Source: Anaeramoeba flamelloides (taxonomy: Eukaryota > Metamonada > Anaeramoebidae). From it: a DNA stretch of 64,000 nt. Numbering within the stretch: the stretch's first letter is position 1; every line of letters starts with the position of its first letter. Made by a program: the position numbers and the translations under genes. The DNA lies in the NCBI GenBank assembly GCA_027625915.1, contig JANTQA010000036.1:7337001-7401000 (forward strand), given 5' to 3'. Positions 1-12,187 of this stretch are shown here, piece by piece. Under the pieces are notes generated by a model. The model did not search any database. It saw nothing but the letters and a program-made list of their open reading frames with translations, and was not told the origin of the DNA.

Positions 1-26
1 AAAAGTTTTATTTATTGAAATAATTG

Positions 27-218
27 CTAATCTATTTTATTTTTAACCAGTTTTTGATCAAATAGTACCAGTTTTATCAAAGAAATAGAACACATTCCCA
101 GGGTTATATTCATCATTCTTCTCAAAATAAATTTATAATTCATAGAATCAAGATATTTTTTCTCATTTATTAAAATTATTTTATTTTTTCTTCTTCTTAT
201 TTTTCTTTTTCTGGGCAT
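27..218 (-). CDS. Possible small basic protein, unknown
   Basis: A 63-codon open frame with a very basic N-terminus (residues 2-14 are mostly Arg/Lys) and one short hydrophobic stretch near residues 40-53. I recognise no family. The frame is a little less AT-skewed than its surroundings, and some codons (CTG, ACC, GGA) look unlike the flanking noise. An open frame of this size can still arise by chance in such DNA. It could also be a last exon whose upstream part I cannot see. Low confidence. Confidence 0.2.
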   Translation of the reverse strand: MPRKRKIRRRKNKIILINEKKYLDSMNYKFILRRMMNITLGMCSISLIKLVLFDQKLVKNKID

Positions 219-1112
219 TTTTTGCCTTTTTTTTTCTTTTTTATTTTTTTAAAAAGCCAATTTGAAAAAAAAAAAAAAAACAACATTTTAAACCCAAAAT
301 AAACATTAAGAAAATTGAGACCTTGTCTTTTCTTTTTAAATAAATGTAGTTTTATTCAAAAATATTATTGTCAACAATTTTACCTTTTTAAGGCCACTGA
401 TGAATTTTTTACATACGTTCCATTGAAAAGGGACCAAAAAAATTGTTTTATTTTTTTTTATTTGAAATTTATTTTTTATAAAGACATTTCTTTTGTGAAT
501 ACCAACTTGTATCCGGTGTTTATTATTTAACAGGTATTTCTAAAAAATCACAACTTTAATTGATACTAAAAAAAAAAGTGAAATTTTCATTTTATACATG
601 AGATTTTTGCGAAATGGAGTTTCTATCAAAATCTTGTCTAAAAAGAAACTTATCTCAAGCAAATCAAACCACTATCCTATTACAAACAATATTATCACTA
701 AACTTCTGAGCAATATTACCAAATTATTGAGAATCTTTTATTAATCAAAAAAAAAAAAACTAAATTCCATTACCAAATGAAAACCAAATTAACACACTGA
801 ATAGGTAGAAAGAAGAATTACCCCAAATAAAAAACCAGAACAAATGCTTTTCTTTGTCATATTAATCAATATTGACATTAATAAGTTTATAGATTTAGAA
901 GTGAAGCAATTTCCAATACTGAATAATGAATCATTCCATAAAATTTTAATTTTTTAGTGAATTCAAAAAAATATGATGATTATAATTCTCGATAAGTGAT
1001 ATTTCTTATATCATCTATAGAGAATTATAATCAACCCTTTTCTGAGAAATGAACAAGATTGCAAGAGTTATTATTTGAAACAGGCTAGATAATACTATTA
1101 ATTAAAATAAAA

Positions 1113-1149
<37 letters not shown>

Positions 1150-2726
1150 CCAATTTTATTCACGAAAATAAATAATAGAAAATGTAAAAAAATTCTACTA
1201 ATTTTTTTAAAAATTTTGAAAATTTTTTCTCTAATACAGAATTTACTAAAATAATCTTCAAATTACCAAGCCCAAACAAAGCGATCAATTTGATCTAGAA
1301 ATTTCCAACTAAAAGTTGTTATATTATGGTTTGTTAAAAACTTTCCAATTGGACCAGTCAGCAGATTAAAAGACTCTTTTAATTTTCACTTTTTTTATAA
1401 AATTAGTATAAGCTGCTATAATTTAATCTACATATAATTTACTAATTTGACTTATCCTACAACTCTTCAAATTTTGATAATTAGAAACCCTTATTTCATC
1501 AAAAAAAGTTATTTTGAATAACAAAAAATAACAATTCACAATTCGAAAATAGCCAAAAAAGAAAGAGTAAGTAAGTGGCAATATGTTGATCTAAAGTATA
1601 AGCTAATTAAATTATCTTTGAAGATATCGTAATTTTAGGTCATTTTTTTAGTCTAGCCACAAAAAAAAATGATAATAAGTTTATACTTTGAACAAAGATT
1701 GAATTTTAAATATTATGAACCAAACTCACAGGAAGTGACTAGACCCTTAAAATAAACCTTCCAAACCATTTTATTATTTGTTGCCCAGGATTAAAAAATT
1801 TAACTAAAGATTAATTTCTCTCTCTTATAAAATATCATGTTTGTTCTGAAACCAGTGAGTATAAACAACCACCCCACTTTGTTATAAAAATTGTGTTAAA
1901 TTTAAAAATACTGTTAATTGATAAATAAATTGAGTCAAATTTTCATTCAGATTTCCCAAAAAAGATTTACACAAAATGGTAAATAGGAAACTCATTAGAA
2001 AATTAAATCTATTTTATATTTAGAATTACACCTTTTCGAGTTGGGGCATTAAGGATTTATTGTAATTCTTGTCCTTTTTTTTTTTTTTTTTTTTTTTTGT
2101 TAGAAAGCCGAAAGAAAATTTTATTTCTTTGTTTTGCAAATAACAGTGTTCTTTCCCTCTTTTAATGCATTAAACTTTGGAATTTTATTTCAATCTTATT
2201 TTTTAGATTTTCTATTTTTTTGAAAAGACAAATGAAAATTTTGTTCAATTAATTGAATAATTAATGGAATGTTCGTTGATAGATTATTTTCAACGATTCA
2301 GAGGCCAATCTCAAATTTCAAATAAACACAAAAAATAATTATTTGATCATCTTGTCATACCTCACCCTTAAATAAGTCTGTTGGTAAAAAAAATATAAAA
2401 AGATAAAAAAAAAATCAAAAAACCCAATTTTAATGATTCTACATTACGGTTCAACCCAATTTTTTTTTAAAATTTTCATAATTTTTATTCAAAGAACGAA
2501 CCAATCTAATTTTAAAGCGAAATGAAAAAATAAAAAGAAATTAAAAAAAAGAAAAAATCAAAAATTTTGGGTAATGCTGTTTTCAAAAAGGTTTGAAAAG
2601 TGGAAGCTAAAACTGCACAATTCGCCGTTTAGAAGTTTTATTAACACTTTATGAAATTTTTAGTTGTGCTTTTTGAAAAAAAGTGAACCACTTTTACGTT
2701 GAGTTTCAATTTAGGTTTTCAATTCT
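219..2726. other. Gene-poor AT-rich DNA
   Basis: I see no convincing gene. The stretch holds poly-A and poly-T runs, a (TA)n microsatellite near 1115-1147 and a hairpin at 977-1033. A segment at about 305-370 resembles 18948-19020 and is probably a repeat copy. A 32-codon frame beginning at 614 is too short to call. Confidence 0.5.
977..1033. repeat. 57-bp hairpin (inverted repeat)
   Basis: Arms of 14 bp, TGATTATAATTCTC at 977-990 and its exact complement at 1020-1033, enclose a partly self-complementary centre (TGATAT/ATATCA). It may be a tiny foldback element or a structured RNA. No neighbouring gene suggests a role. Confidence 0.6.
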
Positions 2727-3242
2727 TTAATTTTTCGTTTTTAATTGTTGTTCAAAGTATTGATCAATTGTGTGAACCAACCCAGCAAGTATCCCGCCTG
2801 TTATTGCACCCGTTGCTATTGGTCTGAACCTTTTTGTGGGAAGAGCAATGACAGCGCCTGCTACAGAGCCAGCAATCATTTTGTGAGCTATCGGTGGGCT
2901 TTTTGGCATGTATTTCTTACAGGACGAATAGGAAAAACCCCAAGAAGCAGAAGACATCGAGCCAATTAAGCTGATCGTACCAATTTCCTTCAAAGCTTTC
3001 TTTGTCATCAAAGATTTAGAATCATTTAACACAAGAACACTACCACCATAAATTCCACCAAGGATAAAGCCACCCATTGCACTTGAGGCAGTGCTCAAGG
3101 TTATACTCATATTTAGGTTCTTTTCATCCTCTCCTTTTTCTATTTTTTTAAATACCAAATCTTCTGCGACTTGATTGACAACAAAGCTTTTCAGCTCTTT
3201 TTTTGTAAAACCTAGCGCTCTTCGTTTTCGGAAAAAAAACAT
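2727..3242 (-). CDS. Tim17/Tim22/Tim23-family inner membrane protein
   Basis: Tim17/22/23 proteins are small four-helix membrane proteins. They form the protein-import channels of the inner membrane of mitochondria or related organelles, and some relatives sit in other membranes. Here a charged N-terminal part (FFFRKRRALG...) is followed by Gly/Ala/Ser-rich hydrophobic segments typical of the fold: GGFILGGIYGGS, ISLIGSMSSASWGF, IAGSVAGAVIALP and GAITGGILAGLVHTI. An Arg/Lys-rich loop (PTKRFRPIA) lies before the last helix. The length of about 171 residues suits the family. I prefer the start at 3242 (MFFFRKRR, after AAA); an in-frame ATG at 3275 would add 11 residues. It is a single exon. Which member it is (Tim17, Tim22, Tim23 or a relative) cannot be settled. 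Confidence 0.72.
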   Translation of the reverse strand: MFFFRKRRALGFTKKELKSFVVNQVAEDLVFKKIEKGEDEKNLNMSITLSTASSAMGGFILGGIYGGSVLVLNDSKSLMTKKALKEIGTISLIGSMSSASWGFSYSSCKKYMPKSPPIAHKMIAGSVAGAVIALPTKRFRPIATGAITGGILAGLVHTIDQYFEQQLKTKN

Positions 3243-3505
3243 TTTAATTCGAGAGATTTTAACTAAAGACAGCAATTAAAAATGAAAACAGAAAACCAAA
3301 AAATGATCTTATTTTTGATAAATTATTGTTAATTGAATTGAAAAAACTTGCTGTTTCTGACCTGAGATATAAAATGTTTGTTTTTGGATTTAATTGTATT
3401 GTTTTTAAAATTCTTAACTCAAAAATCAATGGTTTGGTTTGAAGAAATCTGTCTTGAATGAGAACAATTACAAAATGATATTATGTAAAAGATTTAATTA
3501 TTTAA

Positions 3506-4328
3506 GGGAATAGCGACACCATAAGACACGATAAATATTTGAGAGAGATGAGACAAGAATATTTTATTTTGGTTGGCTATGATCCAGGTTCTCTAAAAAA
3601 TTTTTTAAAAAAATTATTTGATATTTTTGTTTTAGTAATGTTAAACAAAAACAAAAAGAGAAAAGAATTGATAAAATTGGTTCGATTTTTATTTTTTTTA
3701 TCAATAAATATATATTTTTTTGGGAGAAGATAATTTTATATTATTAGAATAAAAATATAGATATTTTGTGGTTTAAAATTTGATAGAATATAATCATATT
3801 CACTTTTCGAATTCCATCAAATCCAAGTGTTTAAAACCCTAACAAGATATGCTTTTGGATAATTATTATTTTTTTGGTTTCCTTTTAGCTATTAAAACCC
3901 TGATTGTATTCCCCTTTGTGATTCTCTCGATTGTAATGTTTTTAATCTTTTTAAACTAAATCAGTTTATCATAAAGGCCACTGATAAAAAAATCTTTCTT
4001 ATATGTTTTTTCTTGTTATGAAAAAAAAATCTCAAAAATGATGAAAAAATAATAATATAAAAATTAAAAATTACAATAGAATGTTGAGATAAGGATAAAA
4101 GATAAGTTATTCAGCATTCGAAACTCTATTTTAAGCAATTCAACTCAACACTATATTATGACAATTTCTTAGAGACTCTGAAAAAAAAAAAAAATAAAAA
4201 AATCTAATAGATGAAATACTTTAAATACTACAAATCAAAAGGTTACACCCAAAGTAAAAAATGTTATTTTCTGATCCTCTTCAGAATTGCAAAGAATTAA
4301 AAAAATTTCCTTTACCATGGCTACCCTC
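3506..4328. mobile_element. TTAA-flanked non-autonomous element, copy 1
   Basis: The segment is bounded by TTAA at 3502-3505 and 4329-4332. It begins GGGAATAGCGACACC and ends with the related inverted sequence GGCTACCCTC. Its whole length aligns by eye with 24829-26927 once two insertions are removed from that copy. There is no transposase frame, so this is a MITE-like element. A TTAA target fits piggyBac-type transposition, which is inference. Confidence 0.6.
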
Positions 4329-5448
4329 TTAAAGAAGTGTTTTTCAAATAAATTCACCATAACATTATAAAATACATTTTTTGATCTTTGTTAGGTGTGT
4401 ATTCTCTTTTGTAAATAGATTAAAATGAATACTTAAGTTAAAAACTGCCGTTTTTAAACTTTTACTTTTTGTTTTCGTCTGTCATTATACACTTCTTTCC
4501 AGCATAAAATATGCAATTCAAATTCAAAATCCTGTTTTCTTTCTTTCTTGTTCCAACACAATATAATCAACCACCTAATGATATACCTAAGTTCAAATCA
4601 ATTTGAAGGTTAAATCCTTGGTGTTTTGAGAATAAATTAGATTTATGAATCGAATTTGGTTACAATTTTTGATATTTTTTCCTATTTTTTTGGGTAATTA
4701 AAAGGAGATTTTCAAGAAGAAAATTTCGGATAAACCACAAATTACACCCTTTAATTTTAGTTTGGACTTTTACCATCTGCTATTCACTGATGAAAATAAG
4801 TTTATTTCGAAAAAAAAAACAATTATTTTAGTTTTTATTTTTATAAATCTACCCAATACCACATTTATCACACCAAGAAATACACCAAAGACAAAATAAA
4901 CCAATATTAATTCGTCAATAAGTCCCTTTATTTGGATTTTTGTATCCCAAACCGAGTAATTTCATCATAGATCAATACTACTCTTCATTACAACTTTGAA
5001 TTGCGTATTTACAATAGAACAAAAAATAAATATGATCGTCAAAAAAAAAAAAAATATTAAATTAAGTGGATAAAAGATGGTTAGAGCCTTAGCTAAAATG
5101 AAAGGATACAATTTGATTTGTATCTCAAGAATCCCTTTCAAAAATTCAACCTTAATTTCAGATTTTTATAATTATTGAGAAAATTAACTCTTAATTTTCC
5201 TACCTTTTTTGAGTAAATTTTTCATTTGAACTTTCATTTTTGAATTTTTTTTTAATCAAATAACTATAAGAAACTAATATTATGTTTTCTTGTTTGTTTA
5301 TGCGGTTTTCTTTGATCATTTAAAACTTATCTAGCTTTTTAGAAATGTGTTTTTTTATATAGAAATAACTAATTTAACAAGTAATAACCAGTTATTTTGT
5401 TACAAGAATTCATTTTTCAAAATAGCATGTAGAGTTAAGTGTGGTATT

Positions 5449-5860
5449 CTCGTATAGCAGTGAAAAAAATACCTAGCATGAAAATAATTCTTGACAAATT
5501 TTTTATTTTTTAACATTATGGAAATTGTTGTATAATCTCTTTTATATTCAAACAAATCCTTTTTATAAATAACCAATTGTTTTATGAAACTTAATAAGAA
5601 ATCTACCCAAAGTTAATTAAATCTGGGTGTTAATGGAATACTCAACTAATTGTTTAATAGCATAAGTGGATCTACTTTTTTTGAAAAACAATCAAGTTTT
5701 TTCGAGGTTTACTTGAGCTTGGAAAATGATAATTTTTATTCTTGTTTTTTGATTGATTGGATTGTGTTTTGAACAAGTGTAATTTCATTAATCATCCCTT
5801 TAATTATTGGTGAGTTATAATTTAAAAAGAATGATTCTTAAAATCTACGTTCCCACCCTT
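5449..5860. repeat. Dispersed repeat, partner of 56490-56890
   Basis: About 400 bp match the second location in order and spacing, including shared strings such as GCTTGGAAAATGATAATTTT and a conserved stretch around GATAGCATAAGTAGATC (one base different here). The left end carries GTGAAAAAAATAC, which recurs inverted at the right end of the 56.5-kb copy. This copy therefore appears to have lost its right terminus. Confidence 0.6.
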
Positions 5861-7460
5861 GGAGGTGGCTGAGTAGTTATGTTATTTCACTTTCACTTCT
5901 CACAAAAAAATTTCACACAGAAGAAATTGTTCACAAAAAAAAAAAAAAACGTTATTTGTCATCTTTACCTTTTCACACAGATTTTTTTCTTTGTATTCCA
6001 TGAAAAGGAAAATTGAAAATACTGATAACTTGTAATAAATGATTGAAAAGGTTTTACTTAATTTTCCTTTTTGAAATTTTTATGTTCGAGCTGGAATAAA
6101 ACATTTTATAAAGTCAAGTGTTAAGAAACTCTGTAAAATTAGTTGTTATTCAAAATATTCTTTGTCCTGTACAGTTTGATAAGAAATAGTTTGAAGATTT
6201 ATAAAAATGGAAAATGAACTAAAAATTTTTTGAAATAAACTCCATTTCACTCAAAGGGGCCCAGCCAAAAATGAAAAAGTCACTTTATTTTTAAGAATCA
6301 ACCAAACTTAGATTGTTTAGAAATACGAGAAATAATAAACTTCTTATAAGAGTCCATAATTATAAAAGAAACCCCTGAACAAACCATAAATTTCAAAAAA
6401 AAAAAAATGTTAAAAAATTTTTTGGGCCCCATTCATTGGAACGTCTCGTGCAAAATTCTCAATTTCTTTAGGAAATTAAAATTGTTGATAATAAGATTTT
6501 TTACTTGTAAATGTATGAATTTTAAAAGAAGATACAAAACTTAACTTTTCTTAATGTTTATTTGGTTTTTCAAATATTTTTTTTTTCAAAGTTAATTTTT
6601 ATAAAAAAAAAATAAAAAAGAAAAGAAGAAAAAAAAAAAAAAAAAAAAAGCAAAAAGCAAAAAACAAAAAAAAAAAAATTTTACAAAATGAGAAAAAATG
6701 ATTTTGATCTAAAAATTGAAAATTTTAGTTTGATAAGAGTAATGAATTAAACTCATAGAATGTCTTCCATTTCTTCAATAAAACTGGGCACCTTTGACTG
6801 AAAAAGAGTTTATATTAGAATTTATCAGTAACAAAAAAAATAATTGCTAAAAATGATGGCTTTTGGGGATTTTCAAGTTCATTTCTAATTTGAGAACATT
6901 TCAAACTTGTAAAAGCAAATTTAAAATATTTTAGAAAAGCCCAAAAAAAAAGTGTGAGTTCCGAAAGTTGAAATGGAAATTCTAAAATATTAAAATCAAA
7001 ATTTAGCATGATTGAACAAGGCAAAAATAGACAAAAATTGTTGAAATTGTAAAAATTTCACATTTTTTCAAAAAGAAATTCTACTTGGACAAATATTACT
7101 TTGATTACATAACTCTTTCAAGGGTTATTTTATACTTTATTTCACTTTTTTCACCAAAAAACGTAGTACTTAAAAAAAGGATTTGATTTTAAATTCTGTT
7201 ATTTTCCAATTAATAAATAAAAATTTTGATTTCAAGTTCTAAAATGAATATTAATTATAACTGTTACAATCAAATTGGTAGGGGAAAAATTTTGTCTTAG
7301 GGCTAACTAAGGAAGTCGAATATATTGTCTAAAAATATCATTTCTACACCATGTTGTTCAGATCTTTGGATTTTAATCAACTTATAAACTAGAAAAATAT
7401 TTTGGGAAGTGATGAATTAAATTTTCATTTTTTAATTGGAAAATAATAGCATTTGCAATT

Positions 7461-7920
7461 ACTGTTGAGAGAAAAATGTTGGACTCAGAAAAATGGTTGG
7501 ACACCATTTTTAATTGGAAACAATAGTAAAATTGAAAATCAAATCCTATTGATAACTAGGTGAATTTTATATAAATCCAGGTTTAAAGGTGTTACCAGTT
7601 TATTAATATGTGGTTTGTGTAGAATACTCATTTGGAAGGTTGATAACTAAAGTAGATCATGCTATTTTAACAAAAATCCAAGTTTTAGTAAAGTTTACTA
7701 TTAATTCTGGAAATGGTAATTTTTAAACTTGCTTTAGACTATAAGAGATAAGCTTTTGAAAAAGTAGAATTACATTAATCGTTATTCTAATGAGTAGACG
7801 ATTATTATTTTCTTTAGTTATTACACAAACAACTGAAATTAAAAATCATTTTCAGTAATGTTTCCAATTAAAAATGGTGTCCAACCATTTTTCTGTGTCT
7901 AACATTTTTCTCTAAACAGT
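7461..7920. mobile_element. 460-bp element with about 60-bp terminal inverted repeats
   Basis: The left end ACTGTTGAGAGAAAAATG is mirrored by CATTTTTCTCTAAACAGT at the right end. The arms stay complementary for about 60 bp, including TGGTTGGACACCATTTTTAA. The interior shares segments with the repeats near 5.6 and 56.7 kb. There is no coding frame. It is a typical non-autonomous DNA transposon; a TA-containing flank is possible on both sides. Confidence 0.7.
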
Positions 7921-8598
7921 TATACAAAAATTCACCTAATATTCAGAATTAAGAATCTTCTCCTGGATTTTTTTCATGTCAGGTATTTTTTTCCCTCCTT
8001 TAATCAGATTTTTACCTTATTTTTCAATAAAAAGTCAATAAAATTTTTTTAAATTTGCGATTAAATTTACTGGTTATTTCTTTTTATAGCCATGAGTCCA
8101 TTAAAAAATGTTTTCCAAATAAGCAAAAGAATATTAGTTCTATCTTTCTAACAAATTGAAATTTTAGTGTAATTTCTTTTCATCTAATTTCGCCAATGTT
8201 ATTTGCCTTTTATAGGAATAAACTTTTAAATAGTAAAAATGATTTTTTCAGAAAAAAGTTAAATGTTGTGTTTGTCCCAAAATTTGTTTGAAGAGTTAAC
8301 AAATGAATTATTTTCTTAAATCGTTCAATCTAAAAAACTTTATTGACAAGTTAATAAACTTTGAGTCTCTTTTGAAAAATTATTTTGTAATTCTTGTAAA
8401 ATCAATCAATATTATTTAAAAAAAAGCACTTAGTAGTGTTATGAAGATGTTATTTTGAAGACCACAGACAAGGAAATAATAATGAAAAAAAATGATCAAA
8501 ATTTTTACACAAAAAAAGGTACAATCAAGACCAAAAATGAAAAGGTTCAGAAAATCATTTTTCAAATTTGAGATTTTTTTGGATCGTAGAACAGTTTT

Positions 8599-9563
8599 AT
8601 GAGTGATTTAAAAATTGTTTTACTTGGTAGTTCTGGTGCTGGTAAAACATGTTTAGTTCAAAGGCTTGTCACTGGCAAGTTTAATCAAAAAGAACAGTCA
8701 ACAATGGGAGCAAGTTTTCTTCGTATGTATTTTTCTTCAAAACCAAATCAACTTCAAACCTATTTTGTTATGCATTATTTCCTTTGTTTTTTTTTCAAAA
8801 ATTCTTGATCCACTTGTCTTGCCTTATTTTGAATTTTCCATTCATGAATTTTCATTTTTTTTCACTACCCAATACTGTGGCTCATTTCTAATTTAAACCT
8901 TACTAATGTTTCAAAAAAAAAACTAATTATTTCTCTCTGTCGTTCAACAAAATTGCACAAACACCAATAACAAAATACAAACAACAAAATCATAAAATTG
9001 CAATGATAAAAACCAATAAACCAAAAGAAAAATCATACAAAAGCAGAACTGGAGAAACTTTTGAGTTTGCAATTTGGGACACCGCAGGACAGGAAAGGTT
9101 TGATAGTTTATCAACGTTTTACACAAGGGACGCTGGGTGTGCAATCATAGTTTATGACATGACTTCAAATAACTCTTTTCGTGATCTTGATCGGATGTTT
9201 CCAAAATTGGAATCGGCATCCCAAGGCTGTTTTGTAATTCTTGTTGGATCAAAGGTTGATATCGTGAAAGAAGATCAAAAAAAAAGAAAAGTTTCCTTTG
9301 AAAATGGCCTCCAAATTGCCAAGAAATACCAGGCAACCTTTTTTGAAAGCTCTTCCAAAACTGGAGAAAATACAGACGAAATTTGGGAGAAAATCGGAGA
9401 GCAATTTGTCAAGGCAAAAACCAAAAAAAAAAAAAAAGAAATAAATAAAGAAAACGAGCCACAAGATAATAATATCATTAAAATTGATCAACCTTCAGAC
9501 AACGAAACAGAGAAAAAGAAAGAAAAAAAGAAAAGAAAAGAGGACGGCGGTGGGTGTTGCTAG
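8599..9563 (+). CDS. Rab-like small GTPase, two exons
   Basis: A Rab-family GTPase that would cycle between GDP and GTP on a membrane of the secretory or endocytic system. Exon 1 is 8599-8722, the intron 8723-9027 (GTATGT...AAAAG), exon 2 9028-9563. The join restores the reading frame and gives about 219 residues. Motifs: P-loop GSSGAGKT (10-17), switch I Thr35 in STMGASF, switch II WDTAGQE (58-64, Gln63 intact), G4 SKVD (116-119) where NKxD is usual, and G5 SSK (150-152). A Lys/Glu-rich hypervariable tail ends GGGCC, a double-cysteine geranylgeranylation signal. The spacing between switch I and WDTAGQE matches Rab5-group proteins within one residue, so I place it loosely near Rab5/21. The subfamily is uncertain. 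The G4 Asn-to-Ser change could weaken guanine recognition. Confidence 0.88.
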
Positions 9564-11160
9564 TAATTTTAATTATCTTATATTAATACTTTTTTCTTTT
9601 TTTTTGATAATTTTCGCTTTTACTTTTTATTTTTTAAAGGGGTTTTCTCTGAAAAATTTTTTGTAACTAGGAATCTTTTCACTTTTAAAATTTATTTGAG
9701 AGATTTAATAAACAAAAATTTTTTATTATTATTAATAATTTTTCTTTTTAAAGGAATTTGTTTGAAAATGAAAAAAAATGAAAAAAATGAAAATTTCAAA
9801 TTTTGAACACGATTGAAATCACAGAAACCAAAACTTTCCTCGAAATTTTATCAAGGTTTTTAATTTGTATTTGCCCCCGTGTTGAATTTTAGCTTTTAAA
9901 AAGAACTTTTATGCACCTCTCTGATTAAAAATTTTTTTATTATCATTAAATGAATTTTTCAGAGTTTTTGTTATAAGACCTTTTATTGGGGGTTTGAAGA
10001 AACAATAATCAAATAATTTGAAGATACCTCAATGTCCTCTATCATACTAATAAAGAACAATATCTTTGTTCTAGGTAAGATAATATTTCTGAATTAAACA
10101 ATTATAATACCAGAAAACCCGATTATTTATTATGATTGACTATTACCTCTAAAGATAATGATAAGTAGAAAAACAAATATTGAAAATATAAGAATAAAAA
10201 TAAAGAAAATAATTATTTGTAAAATAATTATTTTTAAAATAAAATAAAAAACTAAAAATCAAAAAAACTTAACAATACAAATTTGTAATGAGTATAACGA
10301 GAAGATACATACTCTAAACTTATTAATATACTATCTTTCGACACATGATAATATTATTTCTTCTCCTGATAATACCAATTGGTTCATTAAAAAAAGAAAC
10401 TAAATAATATTTTTTTTCAGATTTATTTAAGAATATAATGATCCAACAAATTACTAAATATTTAATTTTTATTTTTCAATTAAAAACTAGTTTTAATACT
10501 TTATGTCTGTGTTTTAAATGAAAAATAATTTATTTTATTATTTTAAATTACATTTTTAAATTGAAGAGTAATAGATATCCCTTAGAACCCCAAATATCCA
10601 AATTGCCATTGAAATAAAATTTTTAATTTGAATTGTTAATAAAAGGATTATAAAAGATAGAATTTATAAACAATTATCTTAGAAAGAAAAATTTATAATA
10701 AAAAATTGAATAGTTAAATACAAAGAAAAAAAAAAACTTGAAAAAAATTTTCTTGGTTATTGTGATTTTTTTATTTTTCATTGAAATTTTGTAATATATA
10801 TATATATATATATGAAAAGTTTATCTTGATATCAAATACTTCTTATTTTTAATCATTAAAATACATCATTATTTATTGGAAAAATAAGTGGGTTATCTTT
10901 GAACCCTAAGTATTGCCTAAAACACTTATTAAAAAAATTTATTCATTATAAAAGAAATTATGGCATCATTAACATATTTTTTTATCTATTGATTTCTATT
11001 TAATGGTAATATATATATAGATATTATATTGTATTTAATTAAAAAAAATATAAACTAATTTTGAAAAAACAAATATTTTTTTTTGTAAAAATTTTACAAT
11101 TTTTTCAAAAAAATTTTTCAAATTTAAACTATTTGGCTAAAAATTTGAGTTAAATTAATG

Positions 11161-11357
11161 CAATCAGTTCCACTTTTAAGTTAAAAACTTTAAAAGATAC
11201 CAAATGCACACAAAAAATCTTAAATTGAAGCCTATTTTTTGGAATTTTTTTTACACAAATTATTTTACTGGGATCTGAAATTTTGTGCCTTAATTTGAGA
11301 TTTTTTTGTGTGACTTAAACTTCGTCCAAAGATTGTATCTTAAAAGTAGAACTGACA
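11161..11357. mobile_element. Near-palindromic MITE, diverged copy
   Basis: The left arm starts at CAATCAGTTCCACTTTTAAG and the right arm ends with AAAAGTAGAACTGACACTA. Inside, AAATTGAAGCC-type sequence faces GTGCCTTAATTTGAG in inverted order. It is the most decayed of the copies also seen at 18479, 37224 and 55299. Confidence 0.55.
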
Positions 11358-12044
11358 CTAATTTATTTTGTTTTTTTTTAATTTATAGTATTTTTTTAAT
11401 TGTTATTATAATTCATTATTCATAAATTTCTCTATTAAAAACGGCTTTTATTGATTTAATTAGAATTTAACAAATGAAATTATTTTACAATCTTTTTTTT
11501 TTTTTTTTGTTTTTTAAAGTATTTTTTATTGTTAAAATATAAGTCTTAAAAACTTATTCATATTTAAGTTTTCATTTTGGCCTAAAGAAATGAATTTTAT
11601 TTTTCTTTTGATTTGATACAAAATAATTTTTATCTGAAAAAAAAAAATAAAATGTTCAAGTAATATTATTATTAATTTATTTTTTTATTATAAAATTAAC
11701 AACAATTTTTGATAGTTATTATTAATAAATCGACACCTTGTGTTTTAAATTAGTATTATTAAAATAAATTTTTTATTTCAAAAATAAAAAAAAAATATTT
11801 GTCTCGAAAAAAAAATGGAATAATGATTAACCATTATTTTATTTCCAATATCAGTAAAAAAAAAAAGAAAATACAATAATAAAACTACATTATCTTTAAA
11901 CTATTTTAACTTTTTATTCGAATTCAAATCTATAATTAAGACAAATAACAAAATAAATCTATAAAAAATCAATATCATTTTGGATATTTCCTTTTAAAAT
12001 CGATGAAAACGAGATAAAAAGGGGTTGATACACAACATAACACA

Positions 12045-12124
12045 TACACACACACACCTATACATATATACATATATACATATATACATATATACATATA
12101 TACATATACATATACATATTCATT

Positions 12125-12185
<61 letters not shown>
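12045..12185. repeat. Compound microsatellite (CA / TATACA / CATA / TA)
   Basis: Simple repeats follow each other: ACACAC, repeated TATACATA units, CATACATACATA, then a long TA run. The open frame read through it on the minus strand (Tyr/Ile/Val repeats) is an artefact of the repeat. Confidence 0.9.

Positions 12186-12187
<2 letters not shown>

Larger units (their letters stand above)
4333..8598. other. Repeat-rich gene-poor interval
   Basis: I see no convincing gene. About 4480-5350 resembles parts of the foldback family at 61.8-63.1 kb. About 5450-5850 resembles 56490-56890. Long poly-A runs lie at 6600-6680. The element at 7461-7920 is listed separately. The open frame on the minus strand at 6815-7024 looks like chance. 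Confidence 0.45.

Noticed and set aside
315-530. Plus-strand 71-codon frame
   Set aside because: Its DNA resembles the repeat at 18948-19020 and the residues are mainly Phe/Tyr/Ile from T-rich sequence.
5850-5890. GGTGGCTGAGTAGTTATG resembling the 5' part of a Ser/Leu tRNA
   Set aside because: No matching anticodon arm, T-loop (GGTTCGA) or acceptor stem follows.
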